A DNA stretch of 64,000 nt from Leisingera sp. NJS204 (GCF_004123675.1 NZ_CP035417.1:267501-331500), one strand, 5' to 3'; shown: positions 19,944 through 28,569, counted from the first letter of the stretch. Notes: generated by a model not told the origin, from the sequence alone. Numbers and translations are program-made.

Positions 19944-20498
19944 GTGTCAAACGGCAAGGCCCATTCTGAGCTGACAATCTGGCTGCTAGCGGTTCGCGAC
20001 CAGCGGGACCGTGCTGCCTTTGCTGCGCTGTTTGACCATTTGGCACCGCGGTTGAAAGGATTTGTCATTCGCTCCGGCGCCAGCTCCGCGCTGGCTGAGG
20101 AAATCGTGCAGGATGTCATGCTCACCATCTGGCGCAAGGCGGCGCAGTTTGATCCGCATAAGGCACAGGCCTCGGCCTGGATTTATCAGATCACGCGTAA
20201 CCGCCATATCGATATTGTTCGTAAGGAACACCGTCCGGTTCCGGATGAGCTGGGCGCGGACCCAGGATTGGAACCGGATGCCAGCCAGATGCTTGGCCTG
20301 GAGCAAGAAGCAGAGCGGTTGAAGCTGGCAATCCAGAAGTTGCAGCCGGATCAGAAAGAGATGATCGAAAAAGCCTATATCGGCGAGCTGACCCATCAGG
20401 AGATCAGCAGCCAGACCGGCCTGCGGCTTGGAACCGTTAAATCGCGCATTCGCCTCGGATTGGAGCGGCTGCGCAAAGAACTAAAAGGATTGCGCTGA
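19944..20498 (+). CDS. rpoE: ECF sigma factor RpoE (ChrR-controlled, singlet-oxygen response)
   Basis: 184 residues. Region 2 (DRAAFAALFDHLAPRLKGFVI, EEIVQDVMLTIWRKAAQFDP, ASAWIYQITRNRHIDIVRKE) and region 4 (DQKEMIEKAYIGELTHQEISSQTGLRLGTVKSRIRLGLERLR) match RpoE of R. sphaeroides almost along its whole length. An upstream ATG at 19869 would sit at the expected transcription start and add 25 unrelated residues; the GTG at 19944 gives the right N-terminal length and is preferred, leaving an untranslated leader of about 75 bases. Directly followed (1 base) by the anti-sigma gene. Expected to switch on genes for protection against singlet oxygen and photo-oxidation. Confidence 0.92.
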   Translation: MSNGKAHSELTIWLLAVRDQRDRAAFAALFDHLAPRLKGFVIRSGASSALAEEIVQDVMLTIWRKAAQFDPHKAQASAWIYQITRNRHIDIVRKEHRPVPDELGADPGLEPDASQMLGLEQEAERLKLAIQKLQPDQKEMIEKAYIGELTHQEISSQTGLRLGTVKSRIRLGLERLRKELKGLR

Positions 20499-20499
20499 A

Positions 20500-21135
20500 A
20501 TGCCTGCAATCACCCATCATATCCCCGACGCAATCATCGCGGCCTACGCAGCCGGCAGTCTGCCACATGCTTTTTCCATGGTGGTGGCCAGCCACTTGTC
20601 CTATTGCCGCGATTGTCAGGCAGCGCTTGGCGCGCATCAAAGCGCTGGCGGCGTCTTGCTGGAAACCACGAAAGGTGAAGAGCTGTCGCCTGGAATGAAG
20701 GCCCGCGTTATGGCGAAGCTGGATGAGCCTGCATTGCCGGAGCCGGTCTATGATGCCAGTGGGATTTACCCTGGTCCTGTGATGCAGGCCTTGAAGGGCG
20801 GCACCCCGCGCTGGCGGACCCTGGGCATGGGCGTAAAGCAGAACATCCTGTACGAAGGAAACGGCGGTTCAGCCCGGCTGCTCTATATTCCGGCAGGTCA
20901 GGCGGTGCCTGACCACACTCACAATGGCTTGGAACTGACGCTGGTGCTGCAAGGGAGTTTCAGCGACGAGACAGGTAGGTTTGGTGTTGGCGATGTTGAG
21001 ATCGGCGATGAGGATCTGGAGCATACTCCGGTGGCAGATGCTGGCGCCGCCTGTGTCTGTCTTGCTGCCACAGATGCCCCGTTGCGGTTCAATGCATTCA
21101 TGCCGCGCTTGCTGCAACCGTTGTTCAGAATCTAA
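20500..21135 (+). CDS. chrR: Zinc-binding anti-sigma factor ChrR
   Basis: 211 residues. The N-terminal anti-sigma domain has His6 and the motif HLSYCRDC (His32, Cys36, Cys39), the four zinc ligands known from ChrR. The C-terminal half is a cupin (PDHTHNGLELTLVLQG with further metal ligands) that in R. sphaeroides is needed for the response to singlet oxygen. ChrR holds RpoE inactive until singlet oxygen triggers its release and degradation. It starts one base after the rpoE stop, so both are made from one transcript. Confidence 0.95.
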   Translation: MPAITHHIPDAIIAAYAAGSLPHAFSMVVASHLSYCRDCQAALGAHQSAGGVLLETTKGEELSPGMKARVMAKLDEPALPEPVYDASGIYPGPVMQALKGGTPRWRTLGMGVKQNILYEGNGGSARLLYIPAGQAVPDHTHNGLELTLVLQGSFSDETGRFGVGDVEIGDEDLEHTPVADAGAACVCLAATDAPLRFNAFMPRLLQPLFRI

Positions 21136-21143
21136 GACGAGCC

Positions 21144-21869
21144 TTATTTGCTGCGGTAAACCAGCCAGTCAGGCAGCAGGTGCAGCAGCTTGATCGCCCA
21201 AGAAAACGGGCGCGGGAAATCTGTCCGGAAGCGGCGAGATTGCAGCGCTGCCACAACATGCCCCGCCGCCAGCTCCGGGGGCATGATCTGCGGCATGGCA
21301 AAGCTATTCTTGTCTGTCAGTCGGGTCTTGATAAATCCCGGGTTTATGATGCGGACCGTTACGCCGGACCCTGTTAGGTCATGCCGCATAGTTTCAGCCA
21401 GGCTGATCAGCGCAGCCTTGCTGGCGCCATAGCCGATGGCGGCAGGCAGGCCTCGGTATCCGGCCAGCGAGCCGATCAATGCGATGTCGCCGCGGCCCGC
21501 TTTGACGAAATCCGGCAAGACTTGCCCCAAAACCCTGACAGCACCGTTGTAGTTCACGTCGCTCATCTTCAGGGCGGCGCCTGTGTCCCAATCCTGAGTG
21601 CGCATCGGTTCATAGGCGCCGGCGTTGTAGATGACCATATCCACTGTGCCTGCCAGCCGTGCAACCTGGGCGACCGACCCCATATCCGTTACATCCATTG
21701 GCAGCGGTTTTGCCTGGGTCAGCTCACGGGCCAGATCTTGCAGGGCAGCTGCTGAACGGGCTGACAGGACCAGCCGGGCGCCCTCTCGGTCCAACTGCCG
21801 CGCGATCTCACGCCCCAGCCCGTGGCTTGCGCCCACCAGCCAGACGGTCTTGCCATGAAAGCTGTTCAT
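21144..21869 (-). CDS. Short-chain dehydrogenase/reductase
   Basis: 241 residues. Classical SDR signs: GASHGLGREIARQL (cofactor-binding glycines), VIYNAGAYEP and an active-site arrangement with Ser in LIGSLAGYRG and YGASKAALI (Tyr-x-x-x-Lys). The start at 21869 gives MNSFHGKTVWLVGAS and overlaps the end of the DUF1365 gene by 4 bases. Homologous SDRs are part of the RpoE regulon next to the fatty-acid-modifying genes in R. sphaeroides; the reaction here is unknown. Faces rpoE-chrR tail to tail with 8 bases between. Confidence 0.9.
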   Translation of the reverse strand: MNSFHGKTVWLVGASHGLGREIARQLDREGARLVLSARSAAALQDLARELTQAKPLPMDVTDMGSVAQVARLAGTVDMVIYNAGAYEPMRTQDWDTGAALKMSDVNYNGAVRVLGQVLPDFVKAGRGDIALIGSLAGYRGLPAAIGYGASKAALISLAETMRHDLTGSGVTVRIINPGFIKTRLTDKNSFAMPQIMPPELAAGHVVAALQSRRFRTDFPRPFSWAIKLLHLLPDWLVYRSK

Positions 21870-22636
21870 GCCTTGCGTCCAGAATAGGTAGAGCTGTCGG
21901 ATATGAGCGGTTCCGGCGGTGCTGATTTTCTCAGAAACGGCGCCCGTTTGGCCCAGAGTTTCAGCGCCTGCCAATAGATCAGGGCCACCACTCGCAGCGC
22001 ACCAAAGGGCCTGCGCAGCGCGGCTCCAGCCAGTGAGATTGTGGAGGCCGGGCGGCGCAACCCGTTCAGCGTTGCCAGCACGCCCTGTTCGCCGTTCCTG
22101 TAGGAAATCCGGATATTGAAGGCGTGGTCCGTCATCCCGAAGTGGAACTGGTAGCTGCCGGCGACCTGCTGAAATGGAGACACATGCATCAGCTTTTCAG
22201 CCTCGATCACCTCATCCTGGCGGATAGGCCGATAATCCGGGTGCGCTGCAAAGTAACAATGGCGATGGCCGAAGGTGTTGTTTACTTCAGCAATGAAGGC
22301 TCTTGGCGTTCCGTCCCTGACAGCGATCCAGAAGCTTACCGGGTTAAAGTGGAACCACAGAAAGCTCGGCTGGGTCAGTAGCAACAGTTGTGCATCTTCA
22401 ACTGGAAAGCTGCGCTGCTGCAATTGATCTCGGAACCAGGCAACTCCGCTGCCTGCCCCGCGCGGGCCGCCATGGTGGCGGTCAAAGATAGAAAACAGAT
22501 TGAACCGATTGCGTGACAGCAAGGGCGGTGCTCCTTCGGTCAAATCGGTCAGAATATAGTCCACTCCGTACCGAAACGCATTTTTTAGGCCACCGCTGCG
22601 GGCGTGATAGGTCTGGGCGGGCACATGCTCAATCAT
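21866..22636 (-). CDS. DUF1365-family protein
   Basis: 256 residues with the family's hallmarks: TYHARSGGLKNAFRYGVDYILTDL at the N-terminus, NRFNLFSIFDRHHG, LLTQPSFLWFHFNPVSFWIAV and EVNNTFGHRHCYF. DUF1365 genes are nearly always beside the flavin oxidase and CFA-like methyltransferase seen here, and are thought to act on the same membrane lipids; the activity is not known to me. Its ATG lies only 7 bases past the -10 of the ECF promoter on the minus strand, so the message is probably leaderless. Confidence 0.9.
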   Translation of the reverse strand: MIEHVPAQTYHARSGGLKNAFRYGVDYILTDLTEGAPPLLSRNRFNLFSIFDRHHGGPRGAGSGVAWFRDQLQQRSFPVEDAQLLLLTQPSFLWFHFNPVSFWIAVRDGTPRAFIAEVNNTFGHRHCYFAAHPDYRPIRQDEVIEAEKLMHVSPFQQVAGSYQFHFGMTDHAFNIRISYRNGEQGVLATLNGLRRPASTISLAGAALRRPFGALRVVALIYWQALKLWAKRAPFLRKSAPPEPLISDSSTYSGRKA

Positions 22637-22642
22637 TCTTCT

Positions 22643-22670
22643 TCTACGCCTGCGGAACCACTTCGGATCA
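22643..22670 (-). promoter_or_regulatory. ECF (RpoE-type) promoter for the DUF1365-SDR operon
   Basis: Read on the minus strand: TGATCC (22670-22665), 16 bases, CGTAGA (22648-22643). Same elements and spacing as at rpoE. The expected transcription start falls at or next to the DUF1365 start codon. Confidence 0.82.
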
Positions 22671-22696
22671 CATCACAAGAAAAAACCTTGCCGCAG

Positions 22697-22724
22697 TGAT
22701 CCGCCCCCCTTTGAGAGCCGTAAC
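22697..22724 (+). promoter_or_regulatory. ECF (RpoE-type) promoter for the ufa-like operon
   Basis: TGATCC (22697-22702), 16 bases, CGTAAC (22719-22724). It points to the flavin oxidase gene. Because the -10 abuts an ATG at 22725, that ATG cannot be in the message, and the next one at 22755, with AAGGAAAG before it, is the real start. Confidence 0.85.
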
Positions 22725-22754
22725 ATGCTCAAACAACAGGAAGGAAAGCTGCAT

Positions 22755-24104
22755 ATGCTGGATCAGACGCAGGGGCCGCGGCGCAGGATCGCGATTGTCG
22801 GAGGCGGCATCTCCGGCCTGTCCGCAGCCTACTTCCTATCAGCCAATCACGACATCACACTGTTTGAGGCCGCCCCCCGTCTTGGCGGCCATGCCCGCAC
22901 GGTTCTGGCAGGCAGGAACGGGGACCAGCCGGTCGACACCGGCTTTATCGTGTTCAACTATGCAACCTACCCTTATCTCACCAAACTGTTCCGCGAACTG
23001 GACGTGCCAGTGATGAAAAGCGAAATGAGTTTTTGCGCCAGCATCGACAATGGCAGGCTGGAATACGGGCTGAATAGTCTGCGCATGCTCACTGCGCAGA
23101 AAAGCAACCTACTCCGGCCCCAGTTCCATAAAATGATTGCTGACATCATTCGCTTTGGCAAACAGGCCGAGGCAGCAGCGGTAAGTGATGACAAGACCAT
23201 AGGCGAACTGGTGGATGAGCTGGCCCTTGGGCAATGGTTCCGCGACAATTACCTGATGCCGATGTGTGGAGCGATCTGGTCCACGCCGGTCAGCGATGTA
23301 GATGCCTTCCCGGCGAAGTCACTGGTGCAGTTTTTTCGCAACCACGCGTTGCTTGCCGGAACTGGCAAGCATCAGTGGTGGACGGTCAAAGGTGGCAGCA
23401 TTGAATACGTCCGCCGTTTGGAGGCCGCGCTGATTGCCCGCGGATGCCAGATTCGGACCGGGACACCCGTTCACAAAGCAACACGTAATGACGCTGGTGT
23501 TACACTGCAGATGGATGGGCAGGAGGGGGGCACCTTTGACGAGGTGATTTTTGCCTGCCACTCGGATCAGGCGCTGGCCATACTGGGCGCCGATGCAACG
23601 CCTGCTGAGGCCGCCGCACTCGGCGCAATCCGGTATCAACCGAACAAGGCAGTGCTGCATTGCGATGAGGGGCAGATGCCGCGACGGCGCACTTGCTGGT
23701 CAAGCTGGGCTTACCGCAGCCAGGATGGCAGCGTCGGGGTGACCTATTGGATGAACCGGTTGCAGAACATTCCCGAGAGCGATCCGCTCTTCGTAACGCT
23801 GAACCCGTCTCAGCCCATTCCAGCAAGCAAAATCTATGACGAGACAGAGTTTGCCCACCCGGTTTTCGACAAGGCCGCGCTGCGGGCGCAGCGTGAGCTC
23901 CGGGCCATGCAAGGCCAGAACCGCACTTGGTTTGCCGGCGCCTACAACCGGCACGGTTTTCACGAAGACGGCATCGCCAGCGCCATGCGGATTGTCCGCA
24001 TGATGAATTCCCCCGCCGCACACCCATCCAAAGGAGCAGAACATGGCATTCACAGACAAAGCCCTGCAGGCACAATTCCTCTCAGCTTGCGCGCGTCTGC
24101 GTGA
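22755..24104 (+). CDS. FAD-dependent oxidase/desaturase, UfaD-like
   Basis: 449 residues. N-terminal FAD-binding fold (IAIVGGGISGLSAAYFL) followed by FEAAPRLGGHARTV and DTGFIVFNYATYPYL, as in the flavin amine-oxidase-like proteins that accompany CFA-type methyltransferases. In R. sphaeroides the equivalent (RSP1090, UfaD) desaturates the methylated fatty acid on the way to furan fatty acids. Start set at 22755 from promoter position and ribosome binding site. It overlaps the methyltransferase gene by 62 bases. Assignment to UfaD rests on gene order and family, not on alignment. Confidence 0.82.
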   Translation: MLDQTQGPRRRIAIVGGGISGLSAAYFLSANHDITLFEAAPRLGGHARTVLAGRNGDQPVDTGFIVFNYATYPYLTKLFRELDVPVMKSEMSFCASIDNGRLEYGLNSLRMLTAQKSNLLRPQFHKMIADIIRFGKQAEAAAVSDDKTIGELVDELALGQWFRDNYLMPMCGAIWSTPVSDVDAFPAKSLVQFFRNHALLAGTGKHQWWTVKGGSIEYVRRLEAALIARGCQIRTGTPVHKATRNDAGVTLQMDGQEGGTFDEVIFACHSDQALAILGADATPAEAAALGAIRYQPNKAVLHCDEGQMPRRRTCWSSWAYRSQDGSVGVTYWMNRLQNIPESDPLFVTLNPSQPIPASKIYDETEFAHPVFDKAALRAQRELRAMQGQNRTWFAGAYNRHGFHEDGIASAMRIVRMMNSPAAHPSKGAEHGIHRQSPAGTIPLSLRASA

Positions 24105-25200
24105 AGGGCGCCTGACACTGCGCACACCGGACGGAGCGCGCTATGAATTCGGCGACCGGGGGGCAGCGGCGGAAATGCAGATCCATGATTGGGCCGCGGT
24201 CTCTGCCATGGCGGCGCATGGCCAGGTCGGCCTGGGCGAGGCATATGTGCAGGGCCTTTGGGACACGCCGTCGGTCGAAGGGGTGATGCAGCTGGCCATG
24301 CAGAACCGGGACCATCTTGGCAGTTATGACCAGGCCAACCCGCTGAACCGGGCAAAGTTCCGCATCGTCGACACGCTGCTGCGCGCGAACTCCAAACGCG
24401 GTGCTCGCAGGAACATCCGCGCGCATTATGACGTCGGCAACGAATTCTATCAGCTTTGGCTCGACGACGGCATGACCTATTCCTCCGGCCTGTTTGGTGA
24501 CGGGTGCGGCGACCTTGCCAAGGCGCAGACCCGCAAGAACGACCGTATATTGTCACGGCTGGGAACCAGTGAACGGGTGCTGGAAATCGGCTGCGGCTGG
24601 GGCGGGTTTGCCGAACAGGCCAGTGCTGAAGGCCGTGACGTGACCGGTGTCACCATTTCCCGCAACCAGCACAGCTATGCCGAAAGCCGTCTGGACGGGC
24701 GCGCTGATATTCAGCTGCGCGATTACCGCGACATCGAAGGGAAATACGATAACATCGTCTCGATCGAGATGATCGAGGCAGTCGGTGAGCGCTACTGGCC
24801 CAACTATTTTGCCAAGCTCAAAAGCAATCTGGCCGAGGGTGGCCGGGTGCTGTTGCAGGCCATCACCGTGCAGGACGATTTCTTTCAGACCTACCGCAGC
24901 TCCTCGGACTACATCCGCCAGTATGTATTTCCAGGCGGTATGCTGCTGTCAGATCAGGTGATCACGCAGCAGGCAGACGCTGCGGGGCTGCAGGTCAGGG
25001 AAAGTTTTGCGTTCGGTCAGGACTACGGCAAGACCTGCCGCATCTGGGCGCAGCGCCTTGCGGATCAGAAACGCCGCATTACGGAATTGGGCTATGGCGA
25101 GGCCTTTTTCCGTAATTGGCAGTATTACCTTGAGATTTGCGCAGCATCTTTTGCCGTCGGCCACACCAATGTGGTGCAAGTGGAGTTGGCACATGCTTAG
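24043..25200 (+). CDS. CFA synthase-type fatty-acid methyltransferase, UfaM-like
   Basis: 385 residues. SAM-binding motif VLEIGCGWGGFAEQAS, the CFA-synthase signature region RNIRAHYDVGNEFYQLWLDDGMTYSSG and SIEMIEAVGERYW. Members transfer a methyl group from SAM onto the double bond of a phospholipid acyl chain. The neighbours make the UfaM role (methylating vaccenate) more likely than plain cyclopropane formation. AAGGAG lies 7 bases before the start. Overlaps the next gene by 8 bases, part of a five-gene chain of overlapping frames. Confidence 0.87.
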   Translation: MAFTDKALQAQFLSACARLREGRLTLRTPDGARYEFGDRGAAAEMQIHDWAAVSAMAAHGQVGLGEAYVQGLWDTPSVEGVMQLAMQNRDHLGSYDQANPLNRAKFRIVDTLLRANSKRGARRNIRAHYDVGNEFYQLWLDDGMTYSSGLFGDGCGDLAKAQTRKNDRILSRLGTSERVLEIGCGWGGFAEQASAEGRDVTGVTISRNQHSYAESRLDGRADIQLRDYRDIEGKYDNIVSIEMIEAVGERYWPNYFAKLKSNLAEGGRVLLQAITVQDDFFQTYRSSSDYIRQYVFPGGMLLSDQVITQQADAAGLQVRESFAFGQDYGKTCRIWAQRLADQKRRITELGYGEAFFRNWQYYLEICAASFAVGHTNVVQVELAHA

Positions 25201-25684
25201 GCCGGTCATCCTGCTTTGCCTGCTGGCACTGCCGGCAGCCGGGGCCGCCAGTCAGCTTCAAGCCCTGCTGCCGGGCGCCAAGGAGCGCGGCGCCGCGACT
25301 TTCCGCCTGCTGGGCCTGCCGGTTTATCAGGCTCGGCTGTTCACCAGTGATGCCGCCCCGCTGGACTGGTCGCAGGACTTTGGCATCGAACTGACCTATC
25401 AGCGCAGTATCAGCCAGGCGGATCTGACCGGGGCCACCCTGCGTGAAATGCGCCGAATGGGCAATCCGCCACCACCGGAAGCCAAGCTTGCCGCCTGTTT
25501 TCAAAATGTTGCGCCCGGCGACCGTTATCTGGCCGTCAGCCGGGGCCCCGACCGGGTCGATTTTCTGCGCAACGGCCGCACTACATGCAGCTTGCGACAC
25601 CCGCAAATCAAACGGCATTTCATGTCGATTTTCTTAGGCGCAAAATCCCGTTCTGCCAGCTTCACGCGCAGCCTCCTGGGATGA
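25193..25684 (+). CDS. Chalcone-isomerase-like periplasmic protein
   Basis: 163 residues. A signal peptide (MLRPVILLCLLALPAAGAA) precedes a chalcone-isomerase-like fold: RLLGLPVYQARLFT, ELTYQRSISQADL, GDRYLAVSRGPDRVDF. Bacterial members of this family bind fatty acids rather than flavonoids, which fits a lipid-modification operon. Overlaps both neighbours (start inside the methyltransferase stop, ATGA with the transporter). Role inferred from context. Confidence 0.8.
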   Translation: MLRPVILLCLLALPAAGAASQLQALLPGAKERGAATFRLLGLPVYQARLFTSDAAPLDWSQDFGIELTYQRSISQADLTGATLREMRRMGNPPPPEAKLAACFQNVAPGDRYLAVSRGPDRVDFLRNGRTTCSLRHPQIKRHFMSIFLGAKSRSASFTRSLLG

Positions 25685-26913
25685 CAATGCTTTACCCGCG
25701 TGTCAGCCTTTATGCGATGATGCTCGCCTCGGCAGGTATTCCGCTGTACATTCACCTGCCGCAATTTGCGTCGGTGGAACTGGGGATTGGATTGGGCACT
25801 CTCGGTGTGATCCTTCTGTCCATCCGCCTGATAGATCTGGTTCAAGATCCGCTGATCGGCTGGATGGCCGATCGTTGGCCGCAGGCCCAGCTTAGGTTTG
25901 CGATGCTCGCGGCCGGCGGACTGGCGATCGGCTTTCCCCTGCTGTTTTCGTTGACCCCGGGGCCACAAGCCACAATCCAGCTGGTTCTGACCCTGATCGT
26001 TCTGTTCACTGCCTACAGTCTTGGCATGATCCTGCTCTATGGCCGCAGCGCTACGCTGGCCAAACAGCCCGGGCCCCATGAGCTGCTCACGCTGGCGGCC
26101 TACCGCGAGGCCGGATTGCTGGCAGGCGTTATCTTCGCCGCAATCGCGCCGGCCGCTCTGGCGGCCTTTGGGGCAGCGGGCCAGGGGTATGGTGCCTTTG
26201 GCATGGCCCTAGGTCTGTTTGCGCTGCTGACCGGGTTGCTGACCCGCCCGATCTGGACCCGCCCGGCATACGTCGGCCAGCGTTTGTCCATCCGGTCGCT
26301 GGCCAACGCCGGGGCTTTCAGACTGCTGATCCTGGCGGTGCTGAACAGCCTGCCTGTTGCGCTGACGTCCACTTTGTTCCTGTTTTTTTCCGGGGACCGG
26401 CTGCAGCTTGCGGAATATGCCGGGGGGCTGCTTGTGCTGTTCTTCCTGTGCGCAGGTCTCAGCGTGCCGCTGTGGACGTTCATCAGTCAGCGGACCAGCC
26501 CCAAGCAAACCCTGTTGATTGCGATGCCGATGGCAATCGCAAGCTTTGCCGGCGCGGCCTTTCTCGATGCTGGAGACCTGGCGGGATTTGCCCTGATCTG
26601 TGCGGCCTCCGGGGCAGCGCTTGGTGCAGACATGGTGCTGCTGCCTGCCATGTTCAGCATTGTCTTAACCAAGGCAAACCTCAATGCAGCCGCCGCTTTC
26701 GGCATCTGGTCTTTTGCTGGCAAGCTGGCGTTGGCCTTGGCTGCAGCCTTGGCCCTGCCGCTGCTGGAACATCAGGGATTCCGTCCCGGCGGCCCGAATG
26801 ACGCCCAAGCGCTGGGGGCCCTGACCCTGGCCTATGCGGTGCTGCCCTGTGTGCTGAAAACCGTTGCTTTTGCTTTTGTCCTAACGCTTCCATCGGAGAA
26901 ACCCGCGCCATGA
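25681..26913 (+). CDS. MFS transporter, GPH (sugar/cation symporter) type
   Basis: 410 residues with about twelve hydrophobic helices. The loop after helix 2 reads DLVQDPLIGWMADRW, the GPH-family pattern normally written DPxxGxxxDR. A homolog belongs to the RpoE-controlled cluster RSP1087-1091 in R. sphaeroides. Given its neighbours it may move lipids or lipid precursors, not sugars; this is inference. The ATG at 25681 overlaps the previous stop as ATGA, and its own stop overlaps the next start the same way. Confidence 0.88.
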   Translation: MTMLYPRVSLYAMMLASAGIPLYIHLPQFASVELGIGLGTLGVILLSIRLIDLVQDPLIGWMADRWPQAQLRFAMLAAGGLAIGFPLLFSLTPGPQATIQLVLTLIVLFTAYSLGMILLYGRSATLAKQPGPHELLTLAAYREAGLLAGVIFAAIAPAALAAFGAAGQGYGAFGMALGLFALLTGLLTRPIWTRPAYVGQRLSIRSLANAGAFRLLILAVLNSLPVALTSTLFLFFSGDRLQLAEYAGGLLVLFFLCAGLSVPLWTFISQRTSPKQTLLIAMPMAIASFAGAAFLDAGDLAGFALICAASGAALGADMVLLPAMFSIVLTKANLNAAAAFGIWSFAGKLALALAAALALPLLEHQGFRPGGPNDAQALGALTLAYAVLPCVLKTVAFAFVLTLPSEKPAP

Positions 26914-27458
26914 AACTGCTTACAGTCCTGCTGCTGATCGCGCTTGTTGCGATGATCGCAAAAACCTACTTGCTGAGTTTCCGGTTCCAGTCGCCGCAAG
27001 ACTATGCCGGGACAGGCCCGGAGTTCATCCTGAACAAGCACCTGTCCGGCGAGATCCTCTCTGAAGGGCTGATCTTTGGCCCCGATGGCAAGATGGCCAA
27101 CAGTTTTACTGCAAGGATGGTCGGAGAATGGGAAGGCAACACCGGCACTTTGACCGAGCAGTTCACCTATTCGAACGGCGTGACGCAAAGCCGGAAGTGG
27201 TATCTGACGCTTGGCCCGGACAACACATTTACTGCCACAGCCGATGATCTGGTGGGAGAAGGACAAGGCGTTGTTTCCGGTAGCACAGTGCGGCTAAGCT
27301 ATACGATCAGACTGCCCCAAAGCGCAGGAGGCCATGTGCTGCGGGCAACGGACTGGATGTATCTGACTGAAAGTGGCGTCATCATCAACAAGTCAGAAAT
27401 GCGTAAGTTCGGCTTGAAAGCAGCTGAACTTGTCGCGACATTGCGGCCAGCGCCATGA
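26910..27458 (+). CDS. DUF3833-family protein
   Basis: 182 residues. One N-terminal hydrophobic anchor (LLTVLLLIALVAMIAKTYLLS), then a beta-rich domain with FILNKHLSGEILSEGLIFGPDGK, FTYSNGVTQSRKWYLT and TDWMYLTESGVIINKSEMRKFGL, typical of DUF3833. These small proteins are almost always encoded with the CFA-like methyltransferase cluster; the exact function is unknown. Last gene of the RpoE-driven operon; no strong terminator was seen after it. Confidence 0.85.
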   Translation: MKLLTVLLLIALVAMIAKTYLLSFRFQSPQDYAGTGPEFILNKHLSGEILSEGLIFGPDGKMANSFTARMVGEWEGNTGTLTEQFTYSNGVTQSRKWYLTLGPDNTFTATADDLVGEGQGVVSGSTVRLSYTIRLPQSAGGHVLRATDWMYLTESGVIINKSEMRKFGLKAAELVATLRPAP

Positions 27459-27657
27459 GATAAGCGTTTGGGTATAGCTTTTGCGGCAATCACCAACTGA
27501 GCTCTGAGCGCCGGTGCCCAGTTTTCGGATTGGGAAAACTGCCGTCGAAATCTCGAGTTACTTACTTCGCCCCATTAGCAGTTCTACACTAGTCGCCGGG
27601 AGAGATTCCTGCGTATTCTGAGCTACTCCCCAATGTTTGGACAGGTTTTGACGTAGG

Positions 27658-28569
27658 TTAAGCTACTCTCTGCTCCTGCTGATCGGTTTGGGTTTCTTCT
27701 TTTCTCAGCCAATAGACCACGGCTGGGGGTTTGCCGCCAAGGGCGGAGTGTGGGCGTTTCGGTTGTAGAAATCGATCCATTTCCCAACGCCCGCCTTCGC
27801 CTCTGATCCGGTCTCCCAGGCGTGCAGGCAGACGCATTCGTATTTCAACGACCGCCAGAGCCGCTCGACGAAGATGTTATCGAGGAAGCGCCCCTTGCCA
27901 TCCATCCGCTGCCCGGCAGCGCATGTGTGCATGCGCGAGCGGGGAGATCCGCACGCCGGATCGGCGCAATCTGCTCGTCCAGGCAAAAGATGTGAACTGG
28001 CTGCCCTGATCCGTATTCATGATTTCCGGCGGGCCAAACCTGGCGATGGCCTCGTTCAGTGCCTCGACGCAGAAGTCTGCTTCCAGCGTGTTCGAAAGGC
28101 GCCAGGCCAGCACCTTTCGGGTGTGCCAATCCATGATCGCCGCCAGATACAGAAAGCCCCTGCGCATTGGCAGATACGTGATGTCGGCACACCACACCTG
28201 ATTGGGACGCTCCAGGCGTAGACCACGCAACAGATAGGGATAGGTCTTGTGCCCTTTCGCTGCTTTGCTGGTGTTTGGTTTCTGATAGATCGGCATCAAG
28301 CCCATCAGCCGCATCAAGCGTCGGATGCGCTTCTCGTTCACAAGGTGCCCGTCGTTTCGGAGGTGCCAAGTCATCTGGCGGACACCAAAGAACGGCGTTT
28401 CCAGGAACTGTTCATCGATCCGGCGCATCAACATCAGGTTCATCGCCGTCTCGCCCTTGGGCGTGTAGTAAAACGACGACCGCGAGATCGACAGCAGCTT
28501 GCACTGCTTGCCAATCGACAGGTTGGCATTGGCAGGCTCAACCATCTTGCGCCTCACTTGCCGGTCCAC
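27658..28569 (-). pseudogene. IS3-family transposase OrfB with a palindromic insertion and a frameshift
   Basis: The first 220 residues are intact: HTH-21 region (SIGKQCKLLSISRSSFYY), ETPFFGVRQMTWHLR, the core QVWCADITYLPMRRGFLYLAAIMDWHTR and TDQGSQFTS with two catalytic aspartates. After SGVRIS a 37-base palindromic unit (27906-27942) shifts the frame; the normal continuation MDGKGRFLDNIFVERLWRSLKYE resumes in another frame. A further missing base near 27755 (DFYNRNAHT instead of DFYNRKRPHS) breaks the C-terminus again. Inactive. Confidence 0.85.
27906..27942 (-). repeat. Palindromic insertion unit, copy C (frameshifting)
   Basis: 37 bases on the minus strand, between TCC and the ATG of MDGKGRF. 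CC-GCTC box, stem-loop GCGCATG-cac-CATGCGC, then CTGCCGGGCAGCGG, of which CTGCCGGGCAG is a perfect palindrome around its centre. Same architecture and same protein position as copy A, though the host transposase belongs to another IS3 subgroup. Confidence 0.7.

Noticed and set aside
22725-22754. ATG at 22725 as start of the flavin oxidase
   Set aside because: It directly abuts the -10 of its promoter, so it cannot be in the message; the ATG at 22755 has a ribosome binding site.
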